From Nocardia stercoris (GTDB taxonomy: Bacteria; Actinomycetota; Actinomycetes; Mycobacteriales; Mycobacteriaceae), in contig NZ_RFFH01000002.1 of the NCBI RefSeq assembly GCF_003696265.1, forward strand, positions 496,001 to 560,000: a DNA stretch of 64,000 bases, read 5' to 3'. This document shows positions 53,462-63,495 of the stretch, in pieces. Under the pieces are notes generated by a model. That model was given only the letters and a program-made list of their open reading frames with translations, ran no database searches and was not told the origin of the DNA. Every line of letters starts with the position of its first letter. Position 1 is the first letter of the stretch. The position numbers and the translations under genes are program-made.

Positions 53462-54676
53462 ATGACCAACGAGGCCTACATTTACGAGGCCATCCGCACC
53501 CCGCGCGGCCGCGGCAAGAAGAACGGCTCGCTGCACTCGGTCAAGCCGATCGACCTGACTGTCGGTCTGGTCCAGGAGCTGCGGAACCGCTTCCCGAACC
53601 TCGACGAGGACCGGATCTCGGACCTGATCCTGGGTGTCGTGACTCCCGTCGGCGACCAGGGCATGGACATCGCCCGCGTCACCGTCACCATCGCCGGCCT
53701 GCCCGACACCGTCGGTGGTTTCCAGCTCAACCGCTTCTGCGCCTCCGGCCTCGAGGCCGTCAACCTGGCCGCCCAGAAGGTGCGCTCCGGCTTCGACGAG
53801 CTGGTCCTCGCCGGTGGTGTCGAGTCAATGTCCCGCGTGCCGATGGGCTCCGACGGCGGCGCCTGGGCGCTCGACCCGGCCACCAACTACAACGGCTACT
53901 TCGTGCCGCAGGGTGTGTCCGCCGACCTCATCGCCACCATCGAGGGCTTCACCCGCGACGACGTCGACGCCTACGCCGTGCGTTCGCAGGACCTCGCCGC
54001 CAAGGCCACCGCCGGCGGCTACTTCGCCAAGTCGATCGTCCCGGTCAAGGACATCAACGGCCTGACCGTGCTCGACAACGACGAGCACATGCGCCCCGGC
54101 ACCACCGCCGCCGACCTGGCCAAGCTGAACCCGTCCTTCGCCGGCATCGGCGAGATGGGTGGCTTCGACGCCGTCGCGCTGCAGAAGTACACCTACGTCG
54201 AGAAGATCAACCACGTGCACCACGGTGGTAACTCCTCGGGCATCGTCGACGGCGCCGCGCTGCTGCTGATCGGTAACGAGGACGCCGGTAAGGCCTCCGG
54301 CCTGACCCCGCGGGCGCGCGTCGTCGCCACCGCCACCTCCGGCGCCGACTCGACCATCATGCTCACCGGCCCGACCCCGGCCGCGAAGAAGGCCCTGGCG
54401 CACGCCGGCCTGACCATCGAGGACATGGACCTGGTCGAGATCAACGAGGCCTTCGCCTCGGTGGTGCTGAAGTTCCAGAAGGACCTGAACGTCCCGGACG
54501 AGAAGCTGAACGTCAACGGTGGCGCGATCGCGATGGGCCACCCGCTCGGCGCCACCGGCGCCATGATCACCGGCACCATGGTCGACGAGCTGGAGCGCCG
54601 CAACGGCCGCTACGCGCTGATCACCCTGTGCATCGGTGGCGGCATGGGTGTGGCCACCATCATCGAGCGCGTCTGA
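53462..54676 (+). CDS. fadA: Acetyl-CoA acyltransferase (3-ketoacyl-CoA thiolase)
   Basis: 404-aa thiolase, matching M. tuberculosis FadA (Rv0859, 403 aa) closely by recall. The acylated Cys is Cys93 ([11 protein letters not shown]), and the C-terminal GHPLGATGA and CIGGGMGVA supply the His and second Cys. It performs the last beta-oxidation step and forms a complex with FadB. ATG at 53462 has AAGGAAA upstream. Codon use is highly biased, suggesting strong expression. fadB follows after 45 bp. Confidence 0.95.
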   Translation: MTNEAYIYEAIRTPRGRGKKNGSLHSVKPIDLTVGLVQELRNRFPNLDEDRISDLILGVVTPVGDQGMDIARVTVTIAGLPDTVGGFQLNRFCASGLEAVNLAAQKVRSGFDELVLAGGVESMSRVPMGSDGGAWALDPATNYNGYFVPQGVSADLIATIEGFTRDDVDAYAVRSQDLAAKATAGGYFAKSIVPVKDINGLTVLDNDEHMRPGTTAADLAKLNPSFAGIGEMGGFDAVALQKYTYVEKINHVHHGGNSSGIVDGAALLLIGNEDAGKASGLTPRARVVATATSGADSTIMLTGPTPAAKKALAHAGLTIEDMDLVEINEAFASVVLKFQKDLNVPDEKLNVNGGAIAMGHPLGATGAMITGTMVDELERRNGRYALITLCIGGGMGVATIIERV

Positions 54677-54721
54677 TCTTCCCCGACCGACTGACTTTTC
54701 TCACAGGAGAGACGAAAACCA

Positions 54722-56875
54722 ATGACTGACAACATCATCGGCTGGGAGAAGGATGCCGACGGCATCGTCGTGCTGACCGTCGACGACCCCAACCAGGGCG
54801 CCAACACGATGAACGACGCCTACAAGCAGTCCATGGCCGCGACCGTGGACCGCCTGTACGCGGAGAAGGACGACATCACCGGTGTCGTGCTGACCTCCGG
54901 CAAGAAGACCTTCTTCGCCGGCGGCGACCTGAAGAACATGATGCAGGTCACCCCGGACGACGCCCAGCAGATCTTCGACATGGTACGCGAGATCAAGGAC
55001 CCGCTGCGCAAGCTCGAGCAGCTGGGCAAGCCGGTCGTCGCCGCCATCAACGGCGCCGCGCTCGGCGGTGGCCTGGAGATCGCGCTGGCCTGTCACTACC
55101 GGATCGCCGCGGACGTCAAGGGCATGCAGATCGGTCTGCCCGAGGCCAGCCTGGGCCTGCTGCCCGGTGGTGGCGGTGTCACCCGTACCGTGCGCATGCT
55201 CGGTCTGCAGACCGCCCTGATGCAGGTGCTGCTGCAGGGCCAGCGCCACAAGGTCGGCAAGGCCAAGGAGCTGGGCCTGATCAACGAGATCGTCGGTTCC
55301 GTCGAGGAGCTGGTGCCCGCCGCCAAGGCGTGGATCAAGGCCAACCCCGAGGGTGGCGTGCAGCCCTGGGACAAGAAGGGCTTCAAGATCCCCGGCGGCA
55401 CCCCCGCCGTCCCCGCGTTCGCCGCGAACCTGCCGGCCTTCCCGGCCAACCTGCGCAAGCAGATCAAGGGCCAGAACATGCCGGCCCCGCTGGCCATCAT
55501 GTCCGCCGCGGTCGAGGGCTCGCAGGTCGACTTCGACAACGCGTCGCTGATCGAGGCGCGCTACTTCACCAGCCTGCTGTGCGGCCCGGTCGCGAAGAAC
55601 ATGATCCAGGCGTTCTTCTTCGACCTGCAGCACATCAACAACGGTGGTAGCCGTCCCAAGGACGTGCCGAAGCGCGAGATCAAGAAGGTCGGTGTCATCG
55701 GCGCCGGCATGATGGGCGCGGGTATCGCGTACGTCTCCGCCAAGGCCGGCTTCGACGTCGTCCTGAAGGACGTCACCATCGAGGCCGCCGAGAAGGGCAA
55801 GGACTACTCGGTCAAGCTGGAGCAGAAGGCCCTCTCGCGTGGCAAGACCACCCAGGAGAAGTCGGACGCGCTGCTGGCCAAGATCACCCCGACCGCCGAC
55901 GCGGCCGACTTCGCCGGTGTCGACTTCGTCATCGAGGCCGTCTTCGAGAACCCCGAGCTCAAGGGCAAGGTGTTCGCGGAGATCCAGGACATCGTGGACG
56001 CCGACGCGCTGCTCGGTTCCAACACCTCGACCCTGCCGATCACCGCGCTCGCGGAGAACGTGAAGCGGCCCGCCGACTTCATCGGCATCCACTTCTTCTC
56101 CCCGGTCGACAAGATGCCGCTGGTCGAGATCATCCGTGGTGAGCAGACCTCGGACGAGGCGCTGGCCCGGGTGTACGACTACACCCTGGCGATCCGCAAG
56201 ACCCCGATCGTGGTCAACGACTCGCGTGGCTTCTTCACCTCGCGCGTCATCGGTACCTTCATCAACGAGGCCATCGCGATGGTCGCCGAGGGCATCGACC
56301 CGCAGACCGTCGAGCAGGCCGGTCTGCAGGCGGGCTACCCGGCCGCGCCGCTGAAGCTGAGCGACGAGCTCAACTTCAACACCATGCTGAAGATCCGTAA
56401 GGAGACCGAGGAGGCCCTGCAGGCCGCCGGCCGCGCCTCCGACCCGGTCGTCGTCGCGTCGGGCAAGGTGCTCGACACCCTGGTGGACGGCCACGGCCGT
56501 ACCGGTCGCCTCGGTGGCGGCGGCTTCTACGACTACGTCGACGGCAAGGCCGTCGGTCTGTGGAGCGAGCTGCGCTCGACCTTCAACTCCTCCCGCGAAC
56601 TCCCCGAGGGTGTCACCTTCGAGGACCTCAAGGACCGGATGATGTTCGCCGAGGCCATCGAGACCCAGAAGTGCTTCGACGAGGGCGTGCTCACCTCCAC
56701 CGCCGACGCCAACATCGGTTCGATCATGGGCATCGGTTTCCCGGCCTGGACCGGTGGTGTGCACCAGTTCGTGGTCGGTTACCCGGGTGGCCAGGAGGCC
56801 TTCGTGGCTCGCGCCGACGAGCTGGCCGCGAAGTTCGGCTCCCGCTTCGAGGTTCCGGCCTCGCTGCGTAAGTAG
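54722..56875 (+). CDS. fadB: Multifunctional beta-oxidation enzyme (enoyl-CoA hydratase / 3-hydroxyacyl-CoA dehydrogenase)
   Basis: 717-aa trifunctional-complex alpha subunit, like M. tuberculosis FadB (Rv0860, 720 aa). The hydratase part (about 1-190) has the oxyanion loops FFAGGDLKNMM and NGAALGGGLE with the two catalytic Glu region GLPEASLGLLPGGGG. The dehydrogenase part starts with GVIGAGMMGAGIA at about 321-333 and contains FIGIHFFSPVDKMPLVEII. The operon is fadA-fadB. ATG at 54722 follows AGGAGAG. Confidence 0.95.
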   Translation: MTDNIIGWEKDADGIVVLTVDDPNQGANTMNDAYKQSMAATVDRLYAEKDDITGVVLTSGKKTFFAGGDLKNMMQVTPDDAQQIFDMVREIKDPLRKLEQLGKPVVAAINGAALGGGLEIALACHYRIAADVKGMQIGLPEASLGLLPGGGGVTRTVRMLGLQTALMQVLLQGQRHKVGKAKELGLINEIVGSVEELVPAAKAWIKANPEGGVQPWDKKGFKIPGGTPAVPAFAANLPAFPANLRKQIKGQNMPAPLAIMSAAVEGSQVDFDNASLIEARYFTSLLCGPVAKNMIQAFFFDLQHINNGGSRPKDVPKREIKKVGVIGAGMMGAGIAYVSAKAGFDVVLKDVTIEAAEKGKDYSVKLEQKALSRGKTTQEKSDALLAKITPTADAADFAGVDFVIEAVFENPELKGKVFAEIQDIVDADALLGSNTSTLPITALAENVKRPADFIGIHFFSPVDKMPLVEIIRGEQTSDEALARVYDYTLAIRKTPIVVNDSRGFFTSRVIGTFINEAIAMVAEGIDPQTVEQAGLQAGYPAAPLKLSDELNFNTMLKIRKETEEALQAAGRASDPVVVASGKVLDTLVDGHGRTGRLGGGGFYDYVDGKAVGLWSELRSTFNSSRELPEGVTFEDLKDRMMFAEAIETQKCFDEGVLTSTADANIGSIMGIGFPAWTGGVHQFVVGYPGGQEAFVARADELAAKFGSRFEVPASLRK

Positions 56876-56904
56876 TTCGCTGGGCGTGCGCGCCCGCTGA
56901 GCTC

Positions 56905-56938
56905 GAAAGCCCGGTTCCCGCAAGGGAACCGGGCTTTC
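56905..56938 (+). terminator. Hairpin terminator of fadAB
   Basis: Perfect 15-bp stem (56905-56919 with 56924-56938) around GCAA, 30 bp after the fadB stop. Confidence 0.9.
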
Positions 56939-57026
56939 GCCGTGATGGCGGTAGTCGGCCGTCCGGACCGGAGGATAACGAGTTCTCGTGATTCGCGGGC
57001 CCCCTCGTTACGCCGAGAGTAAAGGC

Positions 57027-58178
57027 ATGACGAACAACACCACCGCCACCGAGATCCGCCCCTTCCGGATCGAGTTCGACGACAGTGCCCTGGACGACCT
57101 GCGGGCCCGGTTGCGCGGCACCCGATTCCCCGCCGACATGGCCGGCGCGGACGGCTGGGAGCGCGGGGTCCCGACCGCCTACCTGCGCGACCTGACCACC
57201 TATTGGGCGGAGAAATTCGACTGGGCCGCGATCGAAGCCGACCTCAATCGCCTGCCGCAGTTCACCACCACCGTCGACGGCCAGAACCTCCACTTCCTGC
57301 ACGTCCGTTCCACCCGGGCGAACGCCACCCCGCTGCTGTTGCTGCACGGCTGGCCGGGCACGGTCCTGGACTTCCGTGCCATGCTCGCGCCACTGACCGA
57401 GCCGCAGGACCCGGACGCGCCCGCGTTCGACCTGGTGATCCCGTCCCTGCCCGGGCACGGGTTCTCCGGCCCGTTGACCGAGACCGGCTGGACCGACGGC
57501 CGCGTGGCCGCCGCCCTGGCCGAGCTGATGGCCCGCCTGGGTTACGACAGCTACGGTGTCCACGGCGGTGACCACGGTGCCTTCCTGGCGCCCCGGCTGG
57601 GCCGCGACGACACCGAACACGTGCTCGGTGTGCACGTGAACGCCCTGGTCACCTTCCCGACCGGCGACCCGGCCGCGCTCTCCGACACCGACCGGCAGCG
57701 CCTGGCGGCCATGAAGGACTTCCAGGACAACGGTTCGGCCTACATGCAGCTGGCGGGTTCGCGCCCGAACACGCTGGCTCAGCTGCTGTCCGATTCTCCG
57801 GCCGCGCAGCTGGCCTGGATCGTGGAGAAGTATCACGAGTGGACCGATGCCGGCCGCACGCTGGAGGAGTCGCTGGACCGCGACACCATCCTGGCCACGG
57901 CGACCGTCTACTGGCTCACCGATACCGCCCGCAGTGTGGCCAACTACTACTACGAGCGGTTCCACGACCCGCTGATGTTCGCTCCGAAGCCGCAGGGCAC
58001 CACGCCCACCGGTGTGGCGGTGTTCCCGACCGCCGACTTCGCGATCCGGCGCTTCGCCGAGCGGGCGCACACCGTGACGCACTGGTCGGAGTTCTACGCC
58101 GGCGGTCATTTCCCCGCGCTGGAGACCCCGGACCTGCTGACCGGCGACATCCAGGAGTTCTTCCGCACCCTGCGGTGA
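57027..58178 (+). CDS. Epoxide hydrolase (EHN domain, alpha/beta-hydrolase)
   Basis: 383-aa hydrolase. The N-terminal EHN domain (about residues 8-115, FRIEFDDSALDDLRARL; WERGVPTAYLRDL) is the lid/dimer region of microsomal-type epoxide hydrolases. The oxyanion motif HGWPG is near 112-116 and the nucleophile Asp in GVHGGDHGAF near 180. A catalytic His is expected in YAGGHFPALETP near 363. It opens epoxides to diols; natural substrate unknown (lipid epoxides or xenobiotics). ATG at 57027 follows AAAGG closely. Alone in its transcript. Confidence 0.9.
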   Translation: MTNNTTATEIRPFRIEFDDSALDDLRARLRGTRFPADMAGADGWERGVPTAYLRDLTTYWAEKFDWAAIEADLNRLPQFTTTVDGQNLHFLHVRSTRANATPLLLLHGWPGTVLDFRAMLAPLTEPQDPDAPAFDLVIPSLPGHGFSGPLTETGWTDGRVAAALAELMARLGYDSYGVHGGDHGAFLAPRLGRDDTEHVLGVHVNALVTFPTGDPAALSDTDRQRLAAMKDFQDNGSAYMQLAGSRPNTLAQLLSDSPAAQLAWIVEKYHEWTDAGRTLEESLDRDTILATATVYWLTDTARSVANYYYERFHDPLMFAPKPQGTTPTGVAVFPTADFAIRRFAERAHTVTHWSEFYAGGHFPALETPDLLTGDIQEFFRTLR

Positions 58179-58399
58179 GGTGGGCAACCGTAGGGTGACC
58201 TGTGTCACTCCCGGTGCGGTGACACGCCGTCCAACTCCCCGGCACGGCCCGGACCACGACATATCGTGGTCTGGGCCGTCCTGCGCAGGAACGTGTTTCG
58301 GCCCGGCAACCAGTGGGTGTCACGACCGGGAATTCGCAGACGCGCCGGCGTCGGCCGCGCTACGTTGGAGGGAGCGCGGAACGGGTTCGAGGTGGTCCG

Positions 58400-61300
58400 A
58401 TGGATGCACACGCGGGCGAGAACCGCAGCAACGCTCTACCCGCAGAATCGAATACGCAACCGTCCGAGCCGGCCGATATGGCCTCCGAGCTCGCGGCGGT
58501 GGGGTTGTTCGACGCGCAGGAGATCGGTCGCGGCGGGTTCGGCGTCGTCTATCGCTGCGCGCAGCGCGCCCTGGACCGGATCGTCGCGGTCAAGGTCCTC
58601 ACCTCCGCGATCGACGAGGAGAATCGCGGCCGCTTCCTGCGTGAGGAGCAGGCCATGGGCCGGTTGTCCGGTCACCCGAACATCGTGGACGTCCTGCAGG
58701 TCGACGTCACCAAGGCGGGTCAGCCCTACATCGTGATGCCGTACGCCGTGCACGGTTCGCTGGAGCGGCTGGTCGCCGAGCACGGGCCGCTGAGCTGGCA
58801 GAACGCGGTCCGGGTCGGGGTCAAGATGGCGGGTGCGATCGAGAGCGCCCACCGGGTGCACGTGCTGCACCGGGACGTGAAACCGGCCAACGTGCTGCTC
58901 ACCCGCTACGGCGAGCCGCAGCTCACCGACTTCGGTATCGCCCGGATCCCGGGTGGTTTCCGCACCTCCGCGAATCTGATCACCGGTTCACCGGCCTTCA
59001 CCGCTCCCGAAGTGCTCAGCGGTTCGGCGCCGACCGTGCAGTCCGATATATACAGCCTGGGTTCCACGCTGTTCGCGCTGATCACCGGCCACGCGGCCTA
59101 TGAGCGGCGGGCGGGGGAGAGGGTGGTCGCGCAGTTCCTGCGGATGACCACGCAACCGATTCCGGACCTGCGGGAGCAGCACATTCCGCCGGATCTGGCG
59201 GCGATCATCGAGCGGGCGATGTCGACCGAGCCCGAGCAACGCCCGGCGTCCGCGCTGGAGATGGGCGAGCTGCTGCGCGGCGTGCAGATCGCGCACGATC
59301 TGGTGCCCGACGAGATGGCGCTGCTGGACGCCGACGAGGACGAGGCGGGACCGATCCCGGCCGGGTTCGAGGCGCAACACACCGGCGCGACCCCGTCTTC
59401 GGGTGCCCGCCGCGCCGGGCCGCTGTTGCCGCCGGAGTCCGAGCCGACGACCGCCCGGCCCTCGTCCCGCGATGACACCGCGATCTGGACGGGCGGCCCG
59501 GCCGGGGTGCTGCCCCCGACTTCGCTGACCAAGTTCGCGCCGAAGACCCCGACTCGGGAGCCGGTCCGGCGGCCGCGGCTGCTGGACATCCTGCGGGCCG
59601 GCGGTGATCGGCGGCTCGCGGTGATCCACGGTCCGGCCGGCTACGGCAAGAGCACGCTGGCCGCGCAGTGGCGCGCCGAGCTGACCGATGCCGGGGTCGC
59701 GGTGCCGTGGATCGGGATCGACCGCGGCGACAACAACGAGGTGTGGTTCCTTGCGCATCTGGTGCAGGCGATCCAGCGGGTGCGGCCCGAAATCGGTGTG
59801 GGACTGGAACAAGCGCTGGAGGAGCGATCGGACGAGGCCGTGCCGTACGCGATCGCGACCCTGATCGACGACATCCACACGGCCGGTAAGCCGTTGGTGG
59901 TGGTGATCGACGATTGGGACCGGGTGACCGACGCCGGCGCGCACCGGGTGCTGGATTCGTTGCTGGACAACGGCGGTCACTTCCTGCGCTTCGTGGTGAC
60001 CACCCAGGCGCAGGGCGGGCTGCCGTTGAACCGGCTGCGGGTGCGCGACGAACTGGTCGAGGTGAACGCGGCCGATCTGCCGTTGACCACGGCCGAGACC
60101 GGCCAGATCCTGGTGGAGCGCAACCATTTTCCGCTCACCGAGCCGCAGGTGGCGCAGATCCGGCAGGCCACCGACGGCTGGCCGGCCGCGGTGCAGCTGG
60201 TCAGCCTGTCGCTGCAGCCCAGCGGCGACACGGGCGCGGACGCGGACGAGACGGCGGCGGCACCGGCGGTGGAGACGCTGCTGGCCCACCTGACCGCGGG
60301 CGACAACGAGGCGATCCGGGAGTACCTGGCCGAGAACGTGCTCGACGCGATGGAACCGCGCATGCTGGAGTTCCTCATGGCGATCGCGGTGCCGGAGAAG
60401 GTGAGTGCTTCGCTGGCCGCCGCCGTCAGCGGCGACCCGGACGCCGGGGAACTGCTCGAGCGCGCGCAGCAGCGGGAACTGTTCGTGCGCCGCCTCGATC
60501 ACGATCCGGGCTGGTTCCGGATGCAGCCGCTGTTCGCCGAGTATCTGCGCGGCCGGCTGGAACGTATGCATCCCGGGCGCACGAAGGCGCTGCACCGCAA
60601 GGCTTCTCGCTGGTATGCCGAACATCAGCTGTTCCGTAAGGCGGTCGATCACGCGCTGGCGGCCACGGACCTGAAGCTGGCCGCGGACCTGCTCGAGAGC
60701 GGCGGCATGGACCTGCTCGATGCCTCCCGGGTGGCGACGCTGCTCGGTTCGGTCTCGAAACTGCCGGTGCAGCAGGTGGCTTCGCGTACGAAGCTGCTGA
60801 TGGCGCTGGCGCGCGCCAATATCAGCCTGCAGCAGTCGGGTGCGGCGCGCGGCACGCTGGGCCGGTTGTCCAGCTTGTTGGCGCGCAGCACCAACGGCGC
60901 GGAGACCGAGAGCGACCGGTGTCAGGCGGCGGTGCTGGCCGCGGTAGATCAGGTCTCGCGTGACCACACCGAGGGCGTGGTGGACCGGCTCTCGCCGTGT
61001 CTGTCCCCGGCCGAGAAGCTACCGGCGTGGACGGTGTCGACGGCGGCCAATCTGCTTGCCTTCGTGCGCTTGTGCGAATTCGACTACGACGGGGTCCGGG
61101 AGATCGAGGACTGGGCGGAGCCGTATCACGCGCGGGCCTCCGATCCGCAGGGCCGGGTCTACGGATTGCTGGCCCGCGGCACCGCCGCCTACGAGCAGCT
61201 CGATATCGCCTCCGCTACAGCGTATTACCGGAAGGCCTACGACATCGCCCGCAGCGAGGCGGGCGCGCGATCGCAGGCGGTGCGGGTGGCGGCCGCCCAG

Positions 61301-62047
61301 CTCGGTGATGTCGCTTATCGCCGTGGCGATCTGGCCGCCGCTGGGGCGCTGCTGGACGAGAGCCACCAGCTGGTGGCGCGGGTGGGCCCGGTCGACTTCC
61401 TGATCACGGTGTTCGTGGTCGGTGCCCGGGTGCAGATGGCTCGGGGTGATACCGAGGGTGCACAGGCCCGGCTGGCCGAGGGGGCGCGGCTGGCCGCCGA
61501 TCATCGGCTGCTGCGCCTGGACGCCACCATCCGGGCCGAGCAGCTGCGGCTGGGTTTCCCGGTCTCCGAACGGGTTCCGGCGCCGATCGATTCGCCCGGT
61601 GGGTCGGCTCGGCACGTCGGCACCGCGATGCTGATCGCCGAGGCGGAGGAGATCGCCGCCATCCGCGCCCTTATGGCCGGCCGGCCCGTCGCGGGCGGCA
61701 TCACCGCGGGGGAGAATCCGGCACCACTGGGCACCGACGATACGGTGGTGAAGCGGGCCCGCGCCCTGTACGGGCGGATCGCCGAACATCACCGCCCCCG
61801 TGCGGAATTGGATGCCGCATTGTTGCTGACCGAATGTCTGGCCACCGCGGGCTGGGCGGGGGAGGCTCTGGCGACCCTGATTCCGGTGGTTGCGCGCTGC
61901 GCCGAATTGGGTTGGACCCGACCGCTATTGGACGCCGGACCAGGGGTTATCGGTCTACTGCGCACTTTACGGGACGACATGGCGCTAGGTGGCGGCTACG
62001 CCGAGCAAGCCGAAATCCCGCGCCAGTTCCTGGATTTGCTGATCTAG
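58400..62047 (+). CDS. Serine/threonine kinase fused to STAND ATPase and TPR-like domain (PknK-like)
   Basis: 1215-aa signalling protein. The kinase domain spans about 28-295: GRGGFGVVY, catalytic Lys in AVKVL, HRDVKPANVLL and DFG in LTDFGIAR, and APE in TAPEVL. A Pro-rich linker follows. The STAND/MalT-type ATPase begins with Walker A GPAGYGKST near 413 and Walker B VVVIDDWDRV near 500. The remaining about 500 residues are helical repeats. Mycobacterial PknK (Rv3080c) has the same order and about 1110 aa. No C-terminal LuxR-type helix-turn-helix is visible. It probably controls a transcription factor by phosphorylation. ATG at 58400 follows GAGGTGG; the longer frame is not needed. Confidence 0.88.
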   Translation: MDAHAGENRSNALPAESNTQPSEPADMASELAAVGLFDAQEIGRGGFGVVYRCAQRALDRIVAVKVLTSAIDEENRGRFLREEQAMGRLSGHPNIVDVLQVDVTKAGQPYIVMPYAVHGSLERLVAEHGPLSWQNAVRVGVKMAGAIESAHRVHVLHRDVKPANVLLTRYGEPQLTDFGIARIPGGFRTSANLITGSPAFTAPEVLSGSAPTVQSDIYSLGSTLFALITGHAAYERRAGERVVAQFLRMTTQPIPDLREQHIPPDLAAIIERAMSTEPEQRPASALEMGELLRGVQIAHDLVPDEMALLDADEDEAGPIPAGFEAQHTGATPSSGARRAGPLLPPESEPTTARPSSRDDTAIWTGGPAGVLPPTSLTKFAPKTPTREPVRRPRLLDILRAGGDRRLAVIHGPAGYGKSTLAAQWRAELTDAGVAVPWIGIDRGDNNEVWFLAHLVQAIQRVRPEIGVGLEQALEERSDEAVPYAIATLIDDIHTAGKPLVVVIDDWDRVTDAGAHRVLDSLLDNGGHFLRFVVTTQAQGGLPLNRLRVRDELVEVNAADLPLTTAETGQILVERNHFPLTEPQVAQIRQATDGWPAAVQLVSLSLQPSGDTGADADETAAAPAVETLLAHLTAGDNEAIREYLAENVLDAMEPRMLEFLMAIAVPEKVSASLAAAVSGDPDAGELLERAQQRELFVRRLDHDPGWFRMQPLFAEYLRGRLERMHPGRTKALHRKASRWYAEHQLFRKAVDHALAATDLKLAADLLESGGMDLLDASRVATLLGSVSKLPVQQVASRTKLLMALARANISLQQSGAARGTLGRLSSLLARSTNGAETESDRCQAAVLAAVDQVSRDHTEGVVDRLSPCLSPAEKLPAWTVSTAANLLAFVRLCEFDYDGVREIEDWAEPYHARASDPQGRVYGLLARGTAAYEQLDIASATAYYRKAYDIARSEAGARSQAVRVAAAQLGDVAYRRGDLAAAGALLDESHQLVARVGPVDFLITVFVVGARVQMARGDTEGAQARLAEGARLAADHRLLRLDATIRAEQLRLGFPVSERVPAPIDSPGGSARHVGTAMLIAEAEEIAAIRALMAGRPVAGGITAGENPAPLGTDDTVVKRARALYGRIAEHHRPRAELDAALLLTECLATAGWAGEALATLIPVVARCAELGWTRPLLDAGPGVIGLLRTLRDDMALGGGYAEQAEIPRQFLDLLI

Positions 62048-62178
62048 CGAAAGTCAGGAGGAAGCCCCGGTTGATCGGGTTGCAGAAGCGATGTACTTGG
62101 GAGTGCTCGCTACCGGCATGACCGCGATCGTCCGGGGCTTGTTCCACCTGGTCCGCCGGTCGGCAGCTAGGGAGCCTA

Positions 62179-63495
62179 TCAGGCCTTCCACCAGGGCCGC
62201 AGCGGAACCTCCCACTGCTGATCGGCCGCCAGCTTCACACCCAGCACGTGGTGCAGCTGCACGTCGTTGCGCTGGAAGCCCAGCTCGGATCCGGCCATGT
62301 AGAGACCCCAGACCTTCGCCGTGGCCTCGCCGGCCTCCGCCACACACTCGTCCCAGTGCGTCTCCAGGTTCTTGCACCATTCGGCGAGGGTGAGCGCGTA
62401 GTGCGGGCGCAGGTTCTCCGCGTGCAGCACCTCGAGGCCCACGTTCTGGATCTCGGAGACGATCCGGCCGGAGCCGATCAGCTCACCGTCGGGGAACACG
62501 TAGCGGTCGATGAAATCGCCTGCGCGCGTGGTGCGCAGGTTGTCGGCGCGGGTGATGCAGTGGTTCAGGAACAGGCCGCCGTCGCGCAGCTTGCTCTGGA
62601 TGAACCGGAAGTAGGCCGGGTAGTTCGCGACCCCGATGTGCTCGGTGAGGCCGATGGAAGACACTGCGTCGAAACCGGATTCGACGACATCGCGATAGTC
62701 GGAGTGCCGCACCTCGGCCAGGTCGGCCAGGCCCTGCTCGGCGATCTTGGCCTGCGCCCACTCGGCCTGTTCCTTGGACAGCGTGGCGCCGATGACCTTC
62801 ACGCCGCGCGCGGCGGCGTACCGCACCATTCCGCCCCAGCCGCAACCGATGTCGAGCAGGCGGTCGCCCGCCTTCAGGTTCAGCTTGTCGAAGATCAGTC
62901 GGTACTTGTTCTCCTGGGCCTGCTCGAGGGTCCAGTTCTCGTCCTCGTACACCGCGCAGGTGTAGGTCATCGACGGGCCGAGCACGTACTCGTAGAAGGT
63001 GTTGGAGACGTCGTAGTGGTGGTGGATGGCTTCGGCGTCGCGAGTCTTGGAGTGCAGCAAGCCTTCCAGCGCGATGCGGCGCCAGCGCGGCAGTGTCTCC
63101 TGCGGCGGCGGGGCCACCGGCTTGAGCGCCTCCCAGCCGAGCGAGCGGGCGATGGTGACCAGCATCAGTGCCGACGGGCGCCGGAACTTCAGGCCCTTCA
63201 TCACCTTCAGGATCGGATACGGGTTGGCGGGATGCACGCCGATGACCGACATGTCACCGGCGATATAGGCCCGCGCCATGCCCAGATCGCCTGGAGCAGT
63301 GGCGATGTAGTTGATGCCGCGCGGGTTGGTGATCTCCAGTGCGAATTCCGAGTCGGCGGGCCCGCAGCTGCTGCCGTCGTAGGCACTGATCCGGATCGGC
63401 ACCGGACCGTCGATCAGGCTCTCGATGATCTCAGCGATGCTGAGCTTCGTCCCGAGCTCCGCGAATACGTCCGAGCGATCCTTGAACGTGGTCAT
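62179..63495 (-). CDS. tmsB: SAM-dependent methyltransferase of 10-methyl branched fatty acid synthesis (CFA-synthase family)
   Basis: 438-aa enzyme of the cyclopropane-fatty-acid synthase family, Rv3720-like. It methylates the double bond of oleoyl phospholipid chains to make the 10-methylene intermediate of tuberculostearic acid. SAM motif LLDIGCGWGGMVRYAA is near 201-216, and YDVSNTFYEYVLGPSMTYTCA with CITRAD are CFA-family motifs. ATG at 63495 overlaps the tmsA stop (ATGA), matching the paired tmsA-tmsB (bfaA-bfaB) arrangement of other Mycobacteriales. Confidence 0.88.
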   Translation of the reverse strand: MTTFKDRSDVFAELGTKLSIAEIIESLIDGPVPIRISAYDGSSCGPADSEFALEITNPRGINYIATAPGDLGMARAYIAGDMSVIGVHPANPYPILKVMKGLKFRRPSALMLVTIARSLGWEALKPVAPPPQETLPRWRRIALEGLLHSKTRDAEAIHHHYDVSNTFYEYVLGPSMTYTCAVYEDENWTLEQAQENKYRLIFDKLNLKAGDRLLDIGCGWGGMVRYAAARGVKVIGATLSKEQAEWAQAKIAEQGLADLAEVRHSDYRDVVESGFDAVSSIGLTEHIGVANYPAYFRFIQSKLRDGGLFLNHCITRADNLRTTRAGDFIDRYVFPDGELIGSGRIVSEIQNVGLEVLHAENLRPHYALTLAEWCKNLETHWDECVAEAGEATAKVWGLYMAGSELGFQRNDVQLHHVLGVKLAADQQWEVPLRPWWKA

